Shown in pieces: positions 1-11,330 of a stretch of 64,000 bases of DNA. Numbering within the stretch: the first letter of the stretch is position 1; each line of letters opens with the position of its first letter. Source of the stretch: Ailurus styani (taxonomy: Eukaryota > Chordata > Mammalia > Carnivora > Ailuridae); the NCBI GenBank assembly GCA_002007465.1, contig LNAC01000032.1:9417218-9481217 (forward strand), written 5' to 3'. A program made the translations under genes and the position numbers. Under the pieces are notes generated by a model. The model was given only the letters and a program-made list of their open reading frames with translations, made no database searches and was not told where the DNA came from.

Positions 1-1914
1 TGAGTTTACCAGACTTGAAACTAGATGTACGGCAGGATTGGGGGGAAGGTCTGGGGTGAATGGGATGGAGATTGGCAGGTGCTCCCTCACATGGCAGCCA
101 GCTGCCTTAGCAAACACCTTAAACCTGAACCATGGATATCCCTGTTCTAGATCATCTCTGGCATCTCTGGTGCTAGACTATGTCACAGGCTGTTGAGTTC
201 GTTGGTGTGTCAGCCACTCTCCCTATTGCTACAGTGCTCTCCCTCCCTTCATCTTCTGCTTCCTCCGCTCCTTAGCTTGCTGCCTTAGAACCATCCAGTA
301 GCCTCTTATATCTTACACAGAGCCATTTAGCCACCGACTGGAGCCCCACTAATGCAGACCCACAACAATACGTGCAGAAGACTTCATCCTCATAACCAAG
401 TACATCCATTGTTCAAAAACCATTTCTTGAGCTCACAAATTTGTAATTTGGGTGGGGCTCAGCATGGAAGCTCTGGGTCTGCTTTGCCCAGCAGCTCAAC
501 TAAGGACCAGAGAATCTACCTCCCAGATGGCTTACGCACATGACCAGAAAGCTGATGCTATCAGCTGGGCATTCAGCCAGGGCCTCAGTTCCTCTTCAGC
601 CTGCCCTGTCCATGGGCTGCTTGGGCTTCCTCAAAACATGGTGGCTGAGTTCCAACAAGAAGCATCTCAACAGACCGGAGCAGATGCTGCCAGTTTTCAA
701 GGCCTAAATTTATACAGTAACATGGCATCACTTTCTCCATACTCCATTCGACAGGCAAACACAGAACCCAGATTCAATTGCCTGGAACACCAATCCCCCT
801 TCCTTGACAGGAAAAGTGTCCAAGAATTTGGGGACATGTGTTAAGGCCAGCATCCTCATTAAGGTGTCTTTTTGAACAGATACTTTCTTTTAAAAGAATT
901 CTAAAGTCAGGTCTCAGGTTAGTATAGGCTCAGTCAAAGATTCTAGAAAAATCTCGAGTGAGAGTAGCCTGTACAGGGTTTAGCGGGTGTGATTTTGTGT
1001 GTGTGTGTGTGCTGAGTATATATCGGAGTCTCATGGGGCAGAAATTACTGTTGCATTTCTACTGTGGAGGGAATCGACGTCCTTTAGGAATGAATGAATG
1101 CCTACTGTATGCCAGGTGCTATGATTCATGAAGAGGTTAGGATTTCAGGAAGCCTTTAAATATGGTGAGAATGCCTGATATGCTGATGAAGCTATCTAGT
1201 GTAAGCCTTGTCAAAGGCATGGAGAATGAAAGAGGAAACTGGCTAACAGCCACAAAGAAGAGATCCATGCCAACGACCCAGCGTGGGGTAGGCAGGGAGC
1301 AGAGGGCTAGGTGTGAAGAGAATCAGGAGAAATAGAGCAATAGCAGAAGACCAAAAGTGATGGAACTGTGTAGTTGTCCAGAGGGCAGGGAGCTACTAAA
1401 GGGATAGTGTACCTATACTGAACAGGATAGGGAAAGGCAGTCTAGCCAAAGCCCTTCGATAGGAAGCTTATCCAACAGAAGTGGTGAGAAAAGGTAGTCA
1501 TCAAATACATAGCCAAAACTAATATTTCTTTCTGCCCTTTATCCACAGATTGTCCCTTGAGGAAGTTTCTTCTGCACACTTATATATTTCACTACCACCA
1601 GATACAGAATAAGAACGGGTTTTATTATATACATATGTATATGCATGCACAAACACACACTAGAAATACAGTGTTGCAGAATAACATTATTGGATTATAC
1701 ATATTATTATAATGTGAGAAATATGAAGAGATACTATGTATTACCTCTAGCCTGAGGTTAGCACTCAAGAATTATTAACCACTACAATATACATCTCCAT
1801 TACAGTGTTTCTGCTTCTGAAAAATTCAAATTCACTGCTATATAGGTTGCTCAAAAATACTCAAACCATTTATTGGGACACGATCTAGTTATAAAAATAA
1901 AGCATGTTCTTTGA
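1..1914. other. Downstream intergenic DNA, mostly unassigned
   Basis: No gene seen. About 540-800 resembles a mammalian interspersed repeat (the 'CTCAGTTCCTC...GGGCTGCTTG...' type) of a family I cannot name with confidence; the 130-codon open frame at 452-844 runs through it. A short (TG)n lies at about 991-1010 and an L2-tail-like fragment at about 1088-1135. Confidence 0.6.
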
Positions 1915-2310
1915 AGGAAATTTAGAAATGTTAGAATATTCTAGAAACTAGTTAGGAAAATTTGTAATCACCCAGAGGTATCCACTACACAAATGGTCCC
2001 CTAGAAATAAATACTTGTAAGTATACTTGATACTTTACATGCTATTTTATAGTCTACTTTTTAAAAAAATTTTAACAGCTGTATCTTACTTCTTCATATG
2101 TCTGTATCATACTATGTTTAACTGATTTCATATTTTTAAGCACTTAGTTTTTAGTTTTGGGCTGTGAAAATGATGCTTCAATGAACATCATTGAACACAA
2201 ATTTTCCAAGCATCTCTGATTATTTCCTTGAGATAAAGTCCAAGCCCTCTAAGTGGAATTACTAAATAAAAAGGCGATGAACATTGTTAAAACGTGTGGC
2301 ACATGGGATT
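1915..2310 (-). mobile_element. Old L1 (L1M) 3'-end fragment, antisense
   Basis: Plus strand shows the reverse complement of an L1M 3' region: ATGCTTCAATGAACATC, then GATTATTTCCTTGAGATAAA, then GTGGAATTACTAAATAAAAA. Confidence 0.5.
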
Positions 2311-2473
2311 TTGAGCTGTTTTCCTACCTCCTATATTCCAACTCTACCACCCCCAAACATGCTATCTAGAAATTTCATATTTAAGTATTTGCTTAAAATT
2401 ATCCTAAAGATGACGGGTGAGAGGCTCCTAATGATTTGCTGAAATACATTTTCACTGTAGAAACTACAAACCC

Positions 2474-2475
<2 letters not shown>

Positions 2476-2518
<43 letters not shown>
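2476..2518 (+). repeat. (AC)n microsatellite
   Basis: About 21 uninterrupted AC units. Confidence 0.97.
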
Positions 2519-2522
<4 letters not shown>

Positions 2523-2584
2523 ACAAACATTAGGGAAATCAATGTTTTACTTGATTTTAAGCCTCTTCCCCTTTCTCTTGAGCA

Positions 2585-2775
2585 AGGATCTCAAAGGGTA
2601 GCCCCCATATCAACAGCATGGGCTTCAGATAGCAGACGTCACCTGTTTTCAATGCAAATCCTCTGCCTACCTCAGGCCAGGTGAATCTGAGATGGCAGAG
2701 GTGGGCAGCATCTGTGTTTTAATAAGCCCTTCAGGAGATTCTCATGCACACAATTTTGGGAAATACTGCTCTGGG
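2585..2775 (-). mobile_element. MER5-type hAT-Charlie MITE
   Basis: Shows the reverse-complement MER5 pattern: ATCTGTGTTTTAATAAGCCC, AGGAGATTCTCATGCACA, ending TTTTGGGAAATACTG. Nonautonomous DNA transposon relic. Confidence 0.65.
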
Positions 2776-3054
2776 CTCCAGTTCACCGACAACCACAGGC
2801 TGACACTTGGAAGGAAGCAAGAAGGTAGAAGCTGCTGAGTAGACAGCTCTGCTCTTAGCATACCAGCCCCCAGTAAAATATTCCCTTTGAGACCCTCATT
2901 TTCCTCAATGATTTTTTTTTCTAACAGAGCCAATGGACATCTGCTTCAGGGTTTTTGTGAACATTTTAAAAAGATAGTGCTACAGAAATATTGCTTTCCT
3001 TCTTTTTTAGCAAAGTTAATCTAGCCTTTATTTTTCTTTCTCCTTTGCTTTTTG

Positions 3055-3055
<1 letters not shown>

Positions 3056-3085
<30 letters not shown>

Positions 3086-3086
3086 G
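3056..3086 (+). repeat. (GTT)n microsatellite
   Basis: About ten GTT units in a T-rich context. Confidence 0.95.
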
Positions 3087-3774
3087 AGGGGAGTGTAAGA
3101 GCACTGGCCCATGAAAGAGTTGGAAATTGATTTGTTCCAGAGGATCTGACTAAAATTGATCTAGGTCAAATAGCTCTTTGGCTATCCTGAAAGCAGTCTG
3201 AACATCCTGAAAGTTACAAATACACTGACATCCACAGGGAACAGCTCAGTAGTTACTGAACATCACACACTGCATGGAGGATTCTAAGGACTATATACAT
3301 AGTCCCGGGCTTGAGAAGCTCACACTTCATTTGGGAAAATAAGATATTTACATAATGAAAGTAATTTTCTAATACCACTAGCCAATGGAGAAGGGCAGTC
3401 ACTCATGTTGGTATGGTTAATTCCCAAGTGGGTGGTATGTGTAATAAGCATACCTGGGAAGCAGATGTCCCAGCAGCTGGCAGTCTCCATGCGCAGGAAA
3501 TGTGGTGGGAGCTGGGCTTGCTAAGATTCCTTTGGGCAGAAGGCAGAGGGAAGAATAAGAGCAGAGGAACTGAAATAGTTGAATGTTGGTGTGTTCAGAG
3601 TGTACACGCTAAAGCAACAGGAGGGGTATTGTTCATGAAGAGTAGTACATATGAGGCTGCAATGAAATGTTGACCTGAGTGTGGAGGCGGAATGGATTCC
3701 AGACTTAGGACTCAGAGCAGACCCCAGGTAGGTAACGGAGTACAGTAGATACACACTTGAACTCTAGAGGGAGA

Positions 3775-3960
3775 GTCCTGATTTAAATCCTGGCTCTGCT
3801 CTTTACCAGCTGTGAGGTATTGGACAAATCCCTGAATCTCTCTGTGCTCCATGCACCAAGGATATATAATAATAGTTCCTACCTTATAGGGTTGTTATAA
3901 GAATGAAATGATTGGATACCTATGAAGTGCCTAGAACTGTCCATGGCACCTAATAAGTGC
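3775..3960 (+). mobile_element. MIR SINE
   Basis: MIR core in order: TCCTGGCTCTGCTCTTTACC, AGCTGTGAGGTATTGGACAA, TACCTTATAGGGTTGTTATA, then CATGGCACCTAATAAGTGC. Confidence 0.85.
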
Positions 3961-4717
3961 CCCCAACCTAAATGTTCGAGAAGTCATAAGGAGAGAGGGA
4001 GACTTTGGTTAGGCAGAAATAATTTCAATTTTTAGAAATTGTCTACTTATCCAATAAATGTTTCGTATTCATGTCCCCCTTGGATTTCATAAAAGGGCTA
4101 ATGTCTTCTGAGAAATACATTAGAACATCACTGCTAGGCATCTCTTCATATCTCAATAATTTAAAGAGTCGTCTCACACATCTTACTCCATGACTGTGGT
4201 TACATTGCTAATCTTCAGCAAACTGAGTGGGAGAAGTCTAAAAAAGAAGAGGGGCTAGGTACCCCAAAGTAGAATGGTGACTCACTTCCACTAACAAAAG
4301 GAATTGGATAATTTATTCTTTTAAGTTTTCACTTAAATTCTGGTTAGTTAACATACAGTGTAATATTAGCTTCAGGTGTGCAATATGATAATTCAGCACT
4401 TCCACACAACACCCTATGCTCATCAGAGCAAGTGCCTTCCTTAATCCCCATCACCTATTTCACCCATTCCCCCCGCCTCCCTTCTGGTAACCATCAGTTT
4501 GTTCTCCATAGTTAAGAGTGTTTCTTAGTTTGGCTTTATCTCTTTTTCTTCCCCCTTTCCTTGTTTGTTTTGTTTCTTAAATTCCACATATGAATGAAAT
4601 CATATGGTATATTTCTTTCTCTGACTTATTTCGCTTAGCAGAATACTCTCCAGCTCATCCATGTCATTACAAATGGCAAGATTTCATTCTTTTTTATGCC
4701 TGAGTAATATTCCTCTG

Positions 4718-4780
4718 TATGTGTGAGTGTGTGTGTGTGTGTGTGTGTGTCTGTGTGTCTGTGTTTGTGTCTGTGTGTGT
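4718..4780 (+). repeat. (TG)n tract inside L1
   Basis: Impure TG repeat at the place where the L1 consensus has its short TATATATA run before CCACATCTTC. Confidence 0.95.
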
Positions 4781-4873
4781 ACCACTTCTTCTTTATCCAT
4801 TCATCAATCAATGGACACCTGGGATATTTCCATAATTTGGCTATTGTAGATAATTTCTATAAATATCAGGGTG

Positions 4874-5098
4874 GGGCGCCTGGGTGGCTCAGTGGGTTAA
4901 AGCCTCTGCTTTCGGCTCAGGTCATGATCTCAGCATCCTGGGATCGAGGCCCGCATCGGGCTCTCTGCTCAGCAGGGAGCCTGCTTCCTCCTCTCTCTCT
5001 GCCTGCCTCTCTGCCTACTTGTAATCTCTCTCTCTGTGTCAAATAAATAAATAAAATCTTAAAAAAAAAAAAAAAGAAACTAAACTTACTTTAAAAAA

Positions 5099-5141
<43 letters not shown>
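4874..5141 (+). mobile_element. SINEC (Can-SINE) with expanded AAAT tail
   Basis: Head GGGCGCCTGGGTGGCTCAG, CT-rich tail, then A-rich end. The 15 bp target-site duplication ATAAATATCAGGGTG is at 4859-4873 and 5142-5156. The tail has become an (AAAT)n array at about 5092-5141, with a short non-A segment between the two A-rich parts. Confidence 0.95.
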
Positions 5142-5145
<4 letters not shown>

Positions 5146-5844
5146 ATATCAGGGTGCACGTATCTCTTTGAATTGGTATTTGTGTATCCGTTGGGTAAAT
5201 ACCTAGTAGTGTGATTGCTGGATGGTAGGATAGTTCTGTTTTTAACTTTTTGAAGAAACTCCATACACTTTTCCAGAGTATCTGCACCAATTTGCATTCC
5301 CACCAACAGTGCAGAGAGTTCCCCATTCTCCACATCCTTGCCAACACCTGTTGTTTCTTGTGTTGTTGATTTTATCCATTTTGACAGGTGTGAGGTAATA
5401 CATCATTATAGTTTTGATTTGCATTTCCCTGATGATAAGTGATGTTGAGCATCTTTTCATGTGTCCGTTAGCCATCTGTATGTTTTCTTTGGAAAAATGT
5501 CTACACATGTCCTTTGCCCATTTTTAATTGTATTATTCATTTTGGGAGGCGTTGGGCTTTATTAATTTTTATATATTTTGGATACTAACCCTTTATCAGA
5601 TAATGTCATTTGCAAATATCTTCTCCTATTCTGTAAGTTGCCTTTTAGTTTTGTTGATTGTTTCCTTCACTGTCCAGAAGTTTTTTATTTTGAGGTAGTC
5701 CTAACATTTATTTTTGCTTTTCTTTTTGTTTCCCTTGCCTCAGGAGACATATCTAGACAGAAGTTGTTATGGCTGATGTCAAAGAAATTACTTTCAAGAA
5801 TCAGGTAATTTAAACCTAGATAGAACCTATTCTGGAGAGAATCA

Positions 5845-6672
5845 TCCAAACTTTATTTATTGAAGTATAGTTAATGTACAGTGTCCTACTGGTTTCAGGT
5901 GTACAATATAGTGATTCAACAATTCTATACATCACTCAGTGCTCATCACAACAAGTGAACTCTTAATCCACTTCACCTATTTCAGCCATCCTCTCACCCA
6001 CCACCCCTCTGGTAATGACCAGTTTGATCTCTGTATTTAAAATCTGGTTTTTTTGCTTATCTCTTTTTCCTTTGTTCATTTGTTTTGTTTCTTAAATTTC
6101 ACATATGGGTGAAGTCACATGGTATTTGTCTTTGACTTATTTCACTTGGTCCACCCATGTTGTTGCAAATGGCAAGATTCTTTTTTATGGCTAAGTAATA
6201 GTTCATTATATAGCATATATGTATAATATATGTGTGTGTGCGTATGTATGTGTGTTATATATATAAATATATAAACATAAACATACATATATATATATGT
6301 ATATATACATATATCTCACATCTCCTTTATCCATTTATCTATCCATGGACACTTGGGTTGCTTTGCTACAGTAAACAAAGAGGTGCATGAATCTTTTTAA
6401 ATTAGTGTTTTCATTTTCTTTGGGTAGATACTCAGCAGTGTATGGCAATTCTATTTTTTAATTTTTTGAGTAACTTCCATACTGTTTTCCACACTGGCTG
6501 CACCAATTTGCATTCCCACAAACAGGGCAGGAGGATTTCTTTTTCTCCACATCCTCACCAACATTTCTTATTTCTTTTTTATTCAAACCATTCTGATAGG
6601 TGTAAAGCGATGTCTCATTGTGGCTTTGATTTGCATTTCCCTGATGATTAGTGACATCAAGCATCTTTTCAT
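5845..6672 (-). mobile_element. L1 3' part of a twin-primed (inverted) insertion
   Basis: Second antisense L1 copy, parallel to the one at 4315 (GTACAATATAGTGATTCAAC, GGCAAGATTCTTTTTTATGG, GCATTTCCCTGATGATTAGT). At about 6672 the orientation flips to sense. Confidence 0.9.
6203..6313 (+). repeat. TA/TG-rich microsatellite inside L1
   Basis: Complex TATATG/TGTG/ATATAT tract at the same consensus position as the TG tract of the neighbouring L1. Confidence 0.9.
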
Positions 6673-6891
6673 TTGCATGGTGAAGGAAACCATAAACAAA
6701 ATGACAAGGCAACCTACTGAATGGGAGAAGATATTTGCAAATGACATATCCAATAAGGGGTTAATATCCAAAATATATAAAGAACTTATACAACTCAACA
6801 CCAAACCTCCCACCAAATAATCCAATTTAAAAATGGGCAGAGGACCTGAACAGACATCTTTCCAAAGAAGACAAACACATGGCCAACAGAG
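6673..6891 (+). mobile_element. Inverted 5' part of the same L1
   Basis: L1 ORF2 in sense: CCTACTGAATGGGAGAAGAT, GGGTTAATATCCAAAATATA, ending ACACATGGCCAACAGA. In intact L1 the sequence after this end is what the minus-strand copy at 6672 starts with, so both belong to one 5'-inverted insertion. Confidence 0.88.
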
Positions 6892-8671
6892 AACAAACTT
6901 TAAATGTAATCCTAGAAGATTATGGCAGGAATCTTTCTAGTAAAAATAGAAGGATGAAAATAGCTTACAGGTTTTATGTGATGTTCCAAGTCAACTGTGA
7001 ATAAATTAAACTTTTATTAATAGGAAGGTAGCAAATGATTACAAATTCATTCTAGATTGCTGTAATCCCATGATGGAAGGTAAATGATGAACTAATGTAC
7101 CACCAATGATGGACTTGTTATTGATCTAAATTTTTATATTCCTTTATAATCTCATCACATAGAATATGCAGTTACATGGTAGGTTCTTTGAGATCAAAAT
7201 TGTTTACACTTTCTGCACACTCAAGCTGAAGGTACACAGAACACACTTCACTTTGGGATTTCAGATATCGTGGATAGTAAAGGAATCTGATAAACAGCCA
7301 AAGGAAGAGACCAATTCTTGTTTACTAATGGCTGGGATAGAAGTAAAGAAATCATGTGGCCCAGCTCAAATTCTACCTCTTTGATCTTTCTTTACCTCAT
7401 CTCTCTCTCCTTTATGCTCTCTTGGGATTTTGAACACATTTCTTTCACAATATTTATACTATTGCACTAAAACTATTTTTAGCTGTATTAATTCCCTCAC
7501 CTCACCAATTTTCTTGAGGTGAGGCAACATATTTTAGTTTTTTCTTAACCTAGTACATTTCTCGATCCTAATAGACCCACCATATTGTATAAGATGACTG
7601 ATTAAATCAATGAATAAATTATACGGAAGGACTTATCATATAAACTTGGGCTGGATTTTTTCCATTTTTCCTTCCAAACCCCTCTCTACCCTTTACACCA
7701 TTATAAATAGTCTAGATCAATAGGCACTCTTGCCTCTGCTTTTGGTTGGTTTCAGCCAGTGGGTACCACAGACAAGAGATCAGAGGGAGGAAAGAGAGTG
7801 AGGTCACAGTGTTTGTTTCCCTGGTTCCCTTCCATGGGATGTGGTGAGGGCTGCTTGTGTTCCTTAATTCAAAGCCATAGTTCCCTATAGTTTATGTTCT
7901 CTGGGTTCCAGTGATTACTCTCTCCCTTGACCTTTCGGGCTCCCTATTGGTACAAGCCTCAGGGTGCTGCACCATCCGTTGTGGCTTCCCTTTATCCTGC
8001 TACTATCTTTATAACATTTATTGAGCTCTTCTCAAATTACCCAGTTTGGATGTGCTTCGGTTTCACACAGCAACTCTGTGCCTGCAGGGTCCCGGACAAA
8101 GAAAGAGAACCCGATAGTGGGGCTGGGGATGAGGGTGAGTAAGAATAGGCAGAAGCTTCGACACAGGACACTGTTCAAGTTCCTGAAGAAGGATGAGGAC
8201 TGAGCTGAGATGCAGTCTTCTTCCCCGTGTTTTCTTCCCTCTCAGAATTCTATCCATTTCATTTTTGATGTGGAGTCCTCTTAGTATTTTCTCCAAGAAC
8301 GCTACTGGAACTTGTTTATTTTATGGCTGAATTTTAGATTCATTCTGTGTATTCTCATGAAAATACTTACTCTTTCCTCTTGTTAATTATCAGACACAGA
8401 GAACAAAAGCAAAGCAATTTGGTAAAGAAAGAATCAGTAAAATCTGAAGTCAGCTTGGGCATGTGGAGAAGTAGATGAAAGTCACATTGTCACAAAAATA
8501 AGAAAATAATTTTTATAATGAGAACTAGTGATTTCATGATGATCAAATAAGCAAACCTGGTAATCTTCCTAAGATTATCCATGATGTTCATGGGTGAAAA
8601 TACAGAAAATAGATCCACTCCATGGAGTCAGAATATAAAATGTTGCTTTATTCAAGAGTTCCATAGGATGA

Positions 8672-8812
8672 CATATTAGGGAATACTTACTAAGTGCATG
8701 CTATGTGCCAGGCACTAGCTCGTTACCTTACTTCATCCTTACAACGACCTATGAGTGGTTGCTCATTTTACAGATGAGAACGCTGAGAGGCTGAGAGGTT
8801 TATATAGCAGAA
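8672..8812 (-). mobile_element. MIR SINE
   Basis: TACTAAGTGCATGCTATGTG, CCAGGCACTAGC, then ATTTTACAGATGAGAACGCT: reverse complement of MIR. Confidence 0.8.
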
Positions 8813-9094
8813 GCATGTGGGAAAGGTGAGACTGCAAGTATGCAGGAGTATCTTACTCCAAATCGCCCTCACTGCTGTACTGCCCTGCATGCTCCATGCA
8901 AGAGGTTTAGATTCCCAAGCCATACTGCACTGAGCCCCGAGAGGTAGAGGACCACTGTGCTCTCCAACTAGTTGCAAGGCAAAGCCAAAATAAAGTACCA
9001 ACGAACCTCTTTGCCAACAAATAAGTTCAAAGCTGATTGTTGATAAGTGAGAACATTGCTCACTACATCTCTAATATTAAAAACAACATTAATG

Positions 9095-9270
9095 AGAATA
9101 AAAAACATTTATCAAATGCTACTGTATGCTTGGCACATGCATTATCTCAGCTTAAAATAACCCAGTGAAACAGAGATTATCATACCCATGTTAGAGATGA
9201 TGATTGAGTCACATGCCCAAGATCATTCAGCCAGTAGGTGGTGGAACTAGAATTCCAAACAGGCCTTTCT
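9095..9270 (-). mobile_element. MIR SINE
   Basis: TTATCAAATGCTACTGTATG, GGCACATGCATTATCTCAG, then CAGCCAGTAGGTGGTGGAAC. Confidence 0.75.
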
Positions 9271-9624
9271 GTCTCACTCCCTGCCATCCCCACTGATTTT
9301 TAGCTAACAACTAAACCGATGAAGAGTAGTGAAGCTTCAGGTGATCTGAATCTGAAGGATTCTTGATGTTAGCATAGATACTTCAAGTTCGGTTTCCCCC
9401 GTCCCTGTATTTAGGGAGGGCATTTAGACTTTTAAATGTTTTAAGCTTTCAAATAAGGTTTTATGAATTTTCAAGTATATTACTTAGTGAAAATAGAACT
9501 AGAGCCATTCCCAAATGACGTGAGCCTGACTTTTATGTTCTGTGATCATGACTGTCACTGCTATTACTGCTCATCACCGTCTTCACCGGCACTGTCATCT
9601 TCGCTGTGACTACTCACACCACTC

Positions 9625-10620
9625 CTATTCAGCAGTGTCCTGGAGATTCTAGCCAGACAATCTAGCCATAAGATGAAATTAAAGAAATTCAGAATAGAAG
9701 GGCAGAAGTAAAACAATCTCTGTTTACAAATGGCATGAACTTTTACATGCCACTTAGGAAGTCCTAAGTATCTACCAGAATTAATAAGTTCAGCAGGGTT
9801 GCAGGACTCATGATCAATATATAAAAATCAACTGTATATACTTGCAATGAACAATCTAGATTTGAAAGTAATTTGAAATTTGAGAACAGTTTCATTTATA
9901 ATAGCATCAAAAAGAATAAAACACATGGGATAAATTTAACAAAAGAAGTATAACACTTAGACCCTGAAAGTTATAAAACACTTTTGAAAGAAATTAAAGA
10001 AAATTTAAGTAGAAAGATATCCCATGTTCATGCATTTAAAATTAAAATGGTAATATTCCTAAAACTGATACACAAGTTCAACACAAGCCCTATCAGATTC
10101 CTAGCTAGCTTCCCAGCTAGCTTTGTAGAAATTGACTGGCTGATCCTAAAATCCATATGGAAACTCGAAGGATTCACAATAGCCAAAACAATCTTGGAAA
10201 AGAACGAAGTAGGTGAAATACTTCCCAATTTCAAAACTTACCACAAAGCAACAGTAATCAAGATGCCGTGGTATTGGCATAAAGATAGACATACAGATTA
10301 ATGGAATAAAACTGACATCTGGAAATGATTGTTTACAGTCAATCGATTTGAAGCAAGGGAGCTAAAAAAAATTCAATGGGAAAGAATCATCTTCCAACAA
10401 ATGCTGCTGGGACAATTGGATATCCATGTGAAAAGGAATAAATTTGAACCCCCTAGTATACACGATATACACAAATTAACTCAAAATGGATCAAATACCT
10501 AAATTTAAAGCTAAAAATGCAATACTCTTCATGGAGGAAAGTTTACTTGGCAAAGAATAAAAATAGAGGCCTCTAAGTGGACAAAGACTCCTGGTACTAT
10601 CAAAGAAGGAGACACAAGAC
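9625..10620 (+). mobile_element. Old L1 ORF2 fragment, sense
   Basis: L1 ORF2 C-terminal coding signature: TCATGATCAATATATAAAAA, GAAATTGACTGGCTGATCCT, AAATCCATATGGAAACTCGA. The 105-codon open frame at 9984-10301 lies inside it and is an ORF2 remnant. Truncated and interrupted by stops. Confidence 0.88.
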
Positions 10621-10794
10621 CCACAGAAAAAGGGCACTGGCTCTAGAATTTTGTAATACAGCTTAAAGCCTTATCTCTGCTGTGCCATGTTGGCCATTTT
10701 CATAACTACTGTCTGGATTCTTCTAGCAGAAAATTTTTAAAAACCAAAATGACCTGGAAAATATAGTATTGTGAATTCAGAGAGCAGATCCTGG

Positions 10795-11330
10795 GAAAGA
10801 CCACTCATATTTGAGTCCTGGTTTTACCATTTTTTAGCTGAGAAAATGTCTTCTGTGGGGTAAATTAAATGTCTTCTATGCCCCAGTTTCTCCATCAAAT
10901 TGTACCATCCATTCAGTAACCACTGGCCACATAGGGCTATGGAACACTTGAAATGGGGTTAATCCAAATTGAGATGTGCTACACAGTGTATGCAAATTAT
11001 ATACCACGACTCAAAAATCTAATCCTCCCCCAAAATATCCTATTAATACTTTTTATGTTTATTACATATTGAAATAATATTATGCATATATTGGATTAAA
11101 ATATATTATTAAAATTCATTCCACTGGTTTCTGCTTATTTTTTTAAAGTCACTACTAGAAATTTAAAATTGCCTCTGGGGCTCACCTTATAGTTCTATTG
11201 GACAGCACTGATCTATAACATGGAAATGATAATAATGATACTTAATATAGTTATGGTGAGAATTAAATAATTTAATATATATCTGATGTTTAAAATACCT
11301 GCCACATAATAAACACTAAATAAGCTTTAA
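10795..11330 (+). mobile_element. MIR SINE split by a DNA transposon
   Basis: MIR left part at about 10795-10896 (TTAGCTGAGAAAATGTCTTC, CCCCAGTTTCTCCATC) and right part at 11211-11330 (GGAAATGATAATAATGATAC, CTGCCACATAATAAACACTA). Confidence 0.65.
10897..11210 (-). mobile_element. hAT-type nonautonomous DNA transposon
   Basis: Matches the common mammalian element bounded by CAGYGCTGTCCAATA termini: GCTATGGAACACTTGAAATG, AATTGAGATGTGCTACACA, GAAATTTAAAATTGCCTCTG, ending TTCTATTGGACAGCACTG. Orientation is nominal. I place it among hAT-Charlie elements from its termini, with moderate confidence. Confidence 0.65.

Larger units (their letters stand above)
2786..4310. other. Intergenic DNA
   Basis: Apart from the (GTT)n and a MIR I see nothing recognisable. 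The two open frames here (3413-3673 plus, 3521-3754 minus) overlap antisense and match no family. Confidence 0.6.
4315..5815 (-). mobile_element. L1 3' fragment (ORF2 end and 3'UTR), antisense, split by a SINE
   Basis: Reads on the plus strand as the reverse complement of carnivore L1: GTTAGTTAACATACAGTGTA at the 3'UTR side, GCATTTCCCTGATGATAAGT and CTAACCCTTTATCAGATAAT within ORF2. Truncated at its 5' end (right side). A SINEC is inserted at 4874-5141. Short open frames inside are ORF2 remnants. Confidence 0.92.
6892..9620. other. Intergenic DNA with old repeats
   Basis: An L2-like tail lies at about 7380-7620 (plus). About 7730-8100 resembles an old mammalian repeat ending CAAATTACCCAGTTTGGATG whose family I cannot name; small open frames there are repeat-derived. 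Two MIRs follow. No gene seen. Confidence 0.55.

Noticed and set aside
452..844. 130-codon plus-strand open frame, the longest outside MTTP exons
   Set aside because: Much of it overlaps a stretch that reads like a known mammalian interspersed repeat (CTCAGTTCCTC...GGGCTGCTTG), and the translation matches no family, so I do not call a gene.
4874..5050. tRNA-like A and B box sequence in SINE heads
   Set aside because: SINEC heads derive from a tRNA gene, but these are retroposon copies with A-rich tails, not tRNA genes.
9984..10301. 105-codon plus-strand open frame
   Set aside because: It is a remnant of L1 ORF2 within a truncated old L1 copy.
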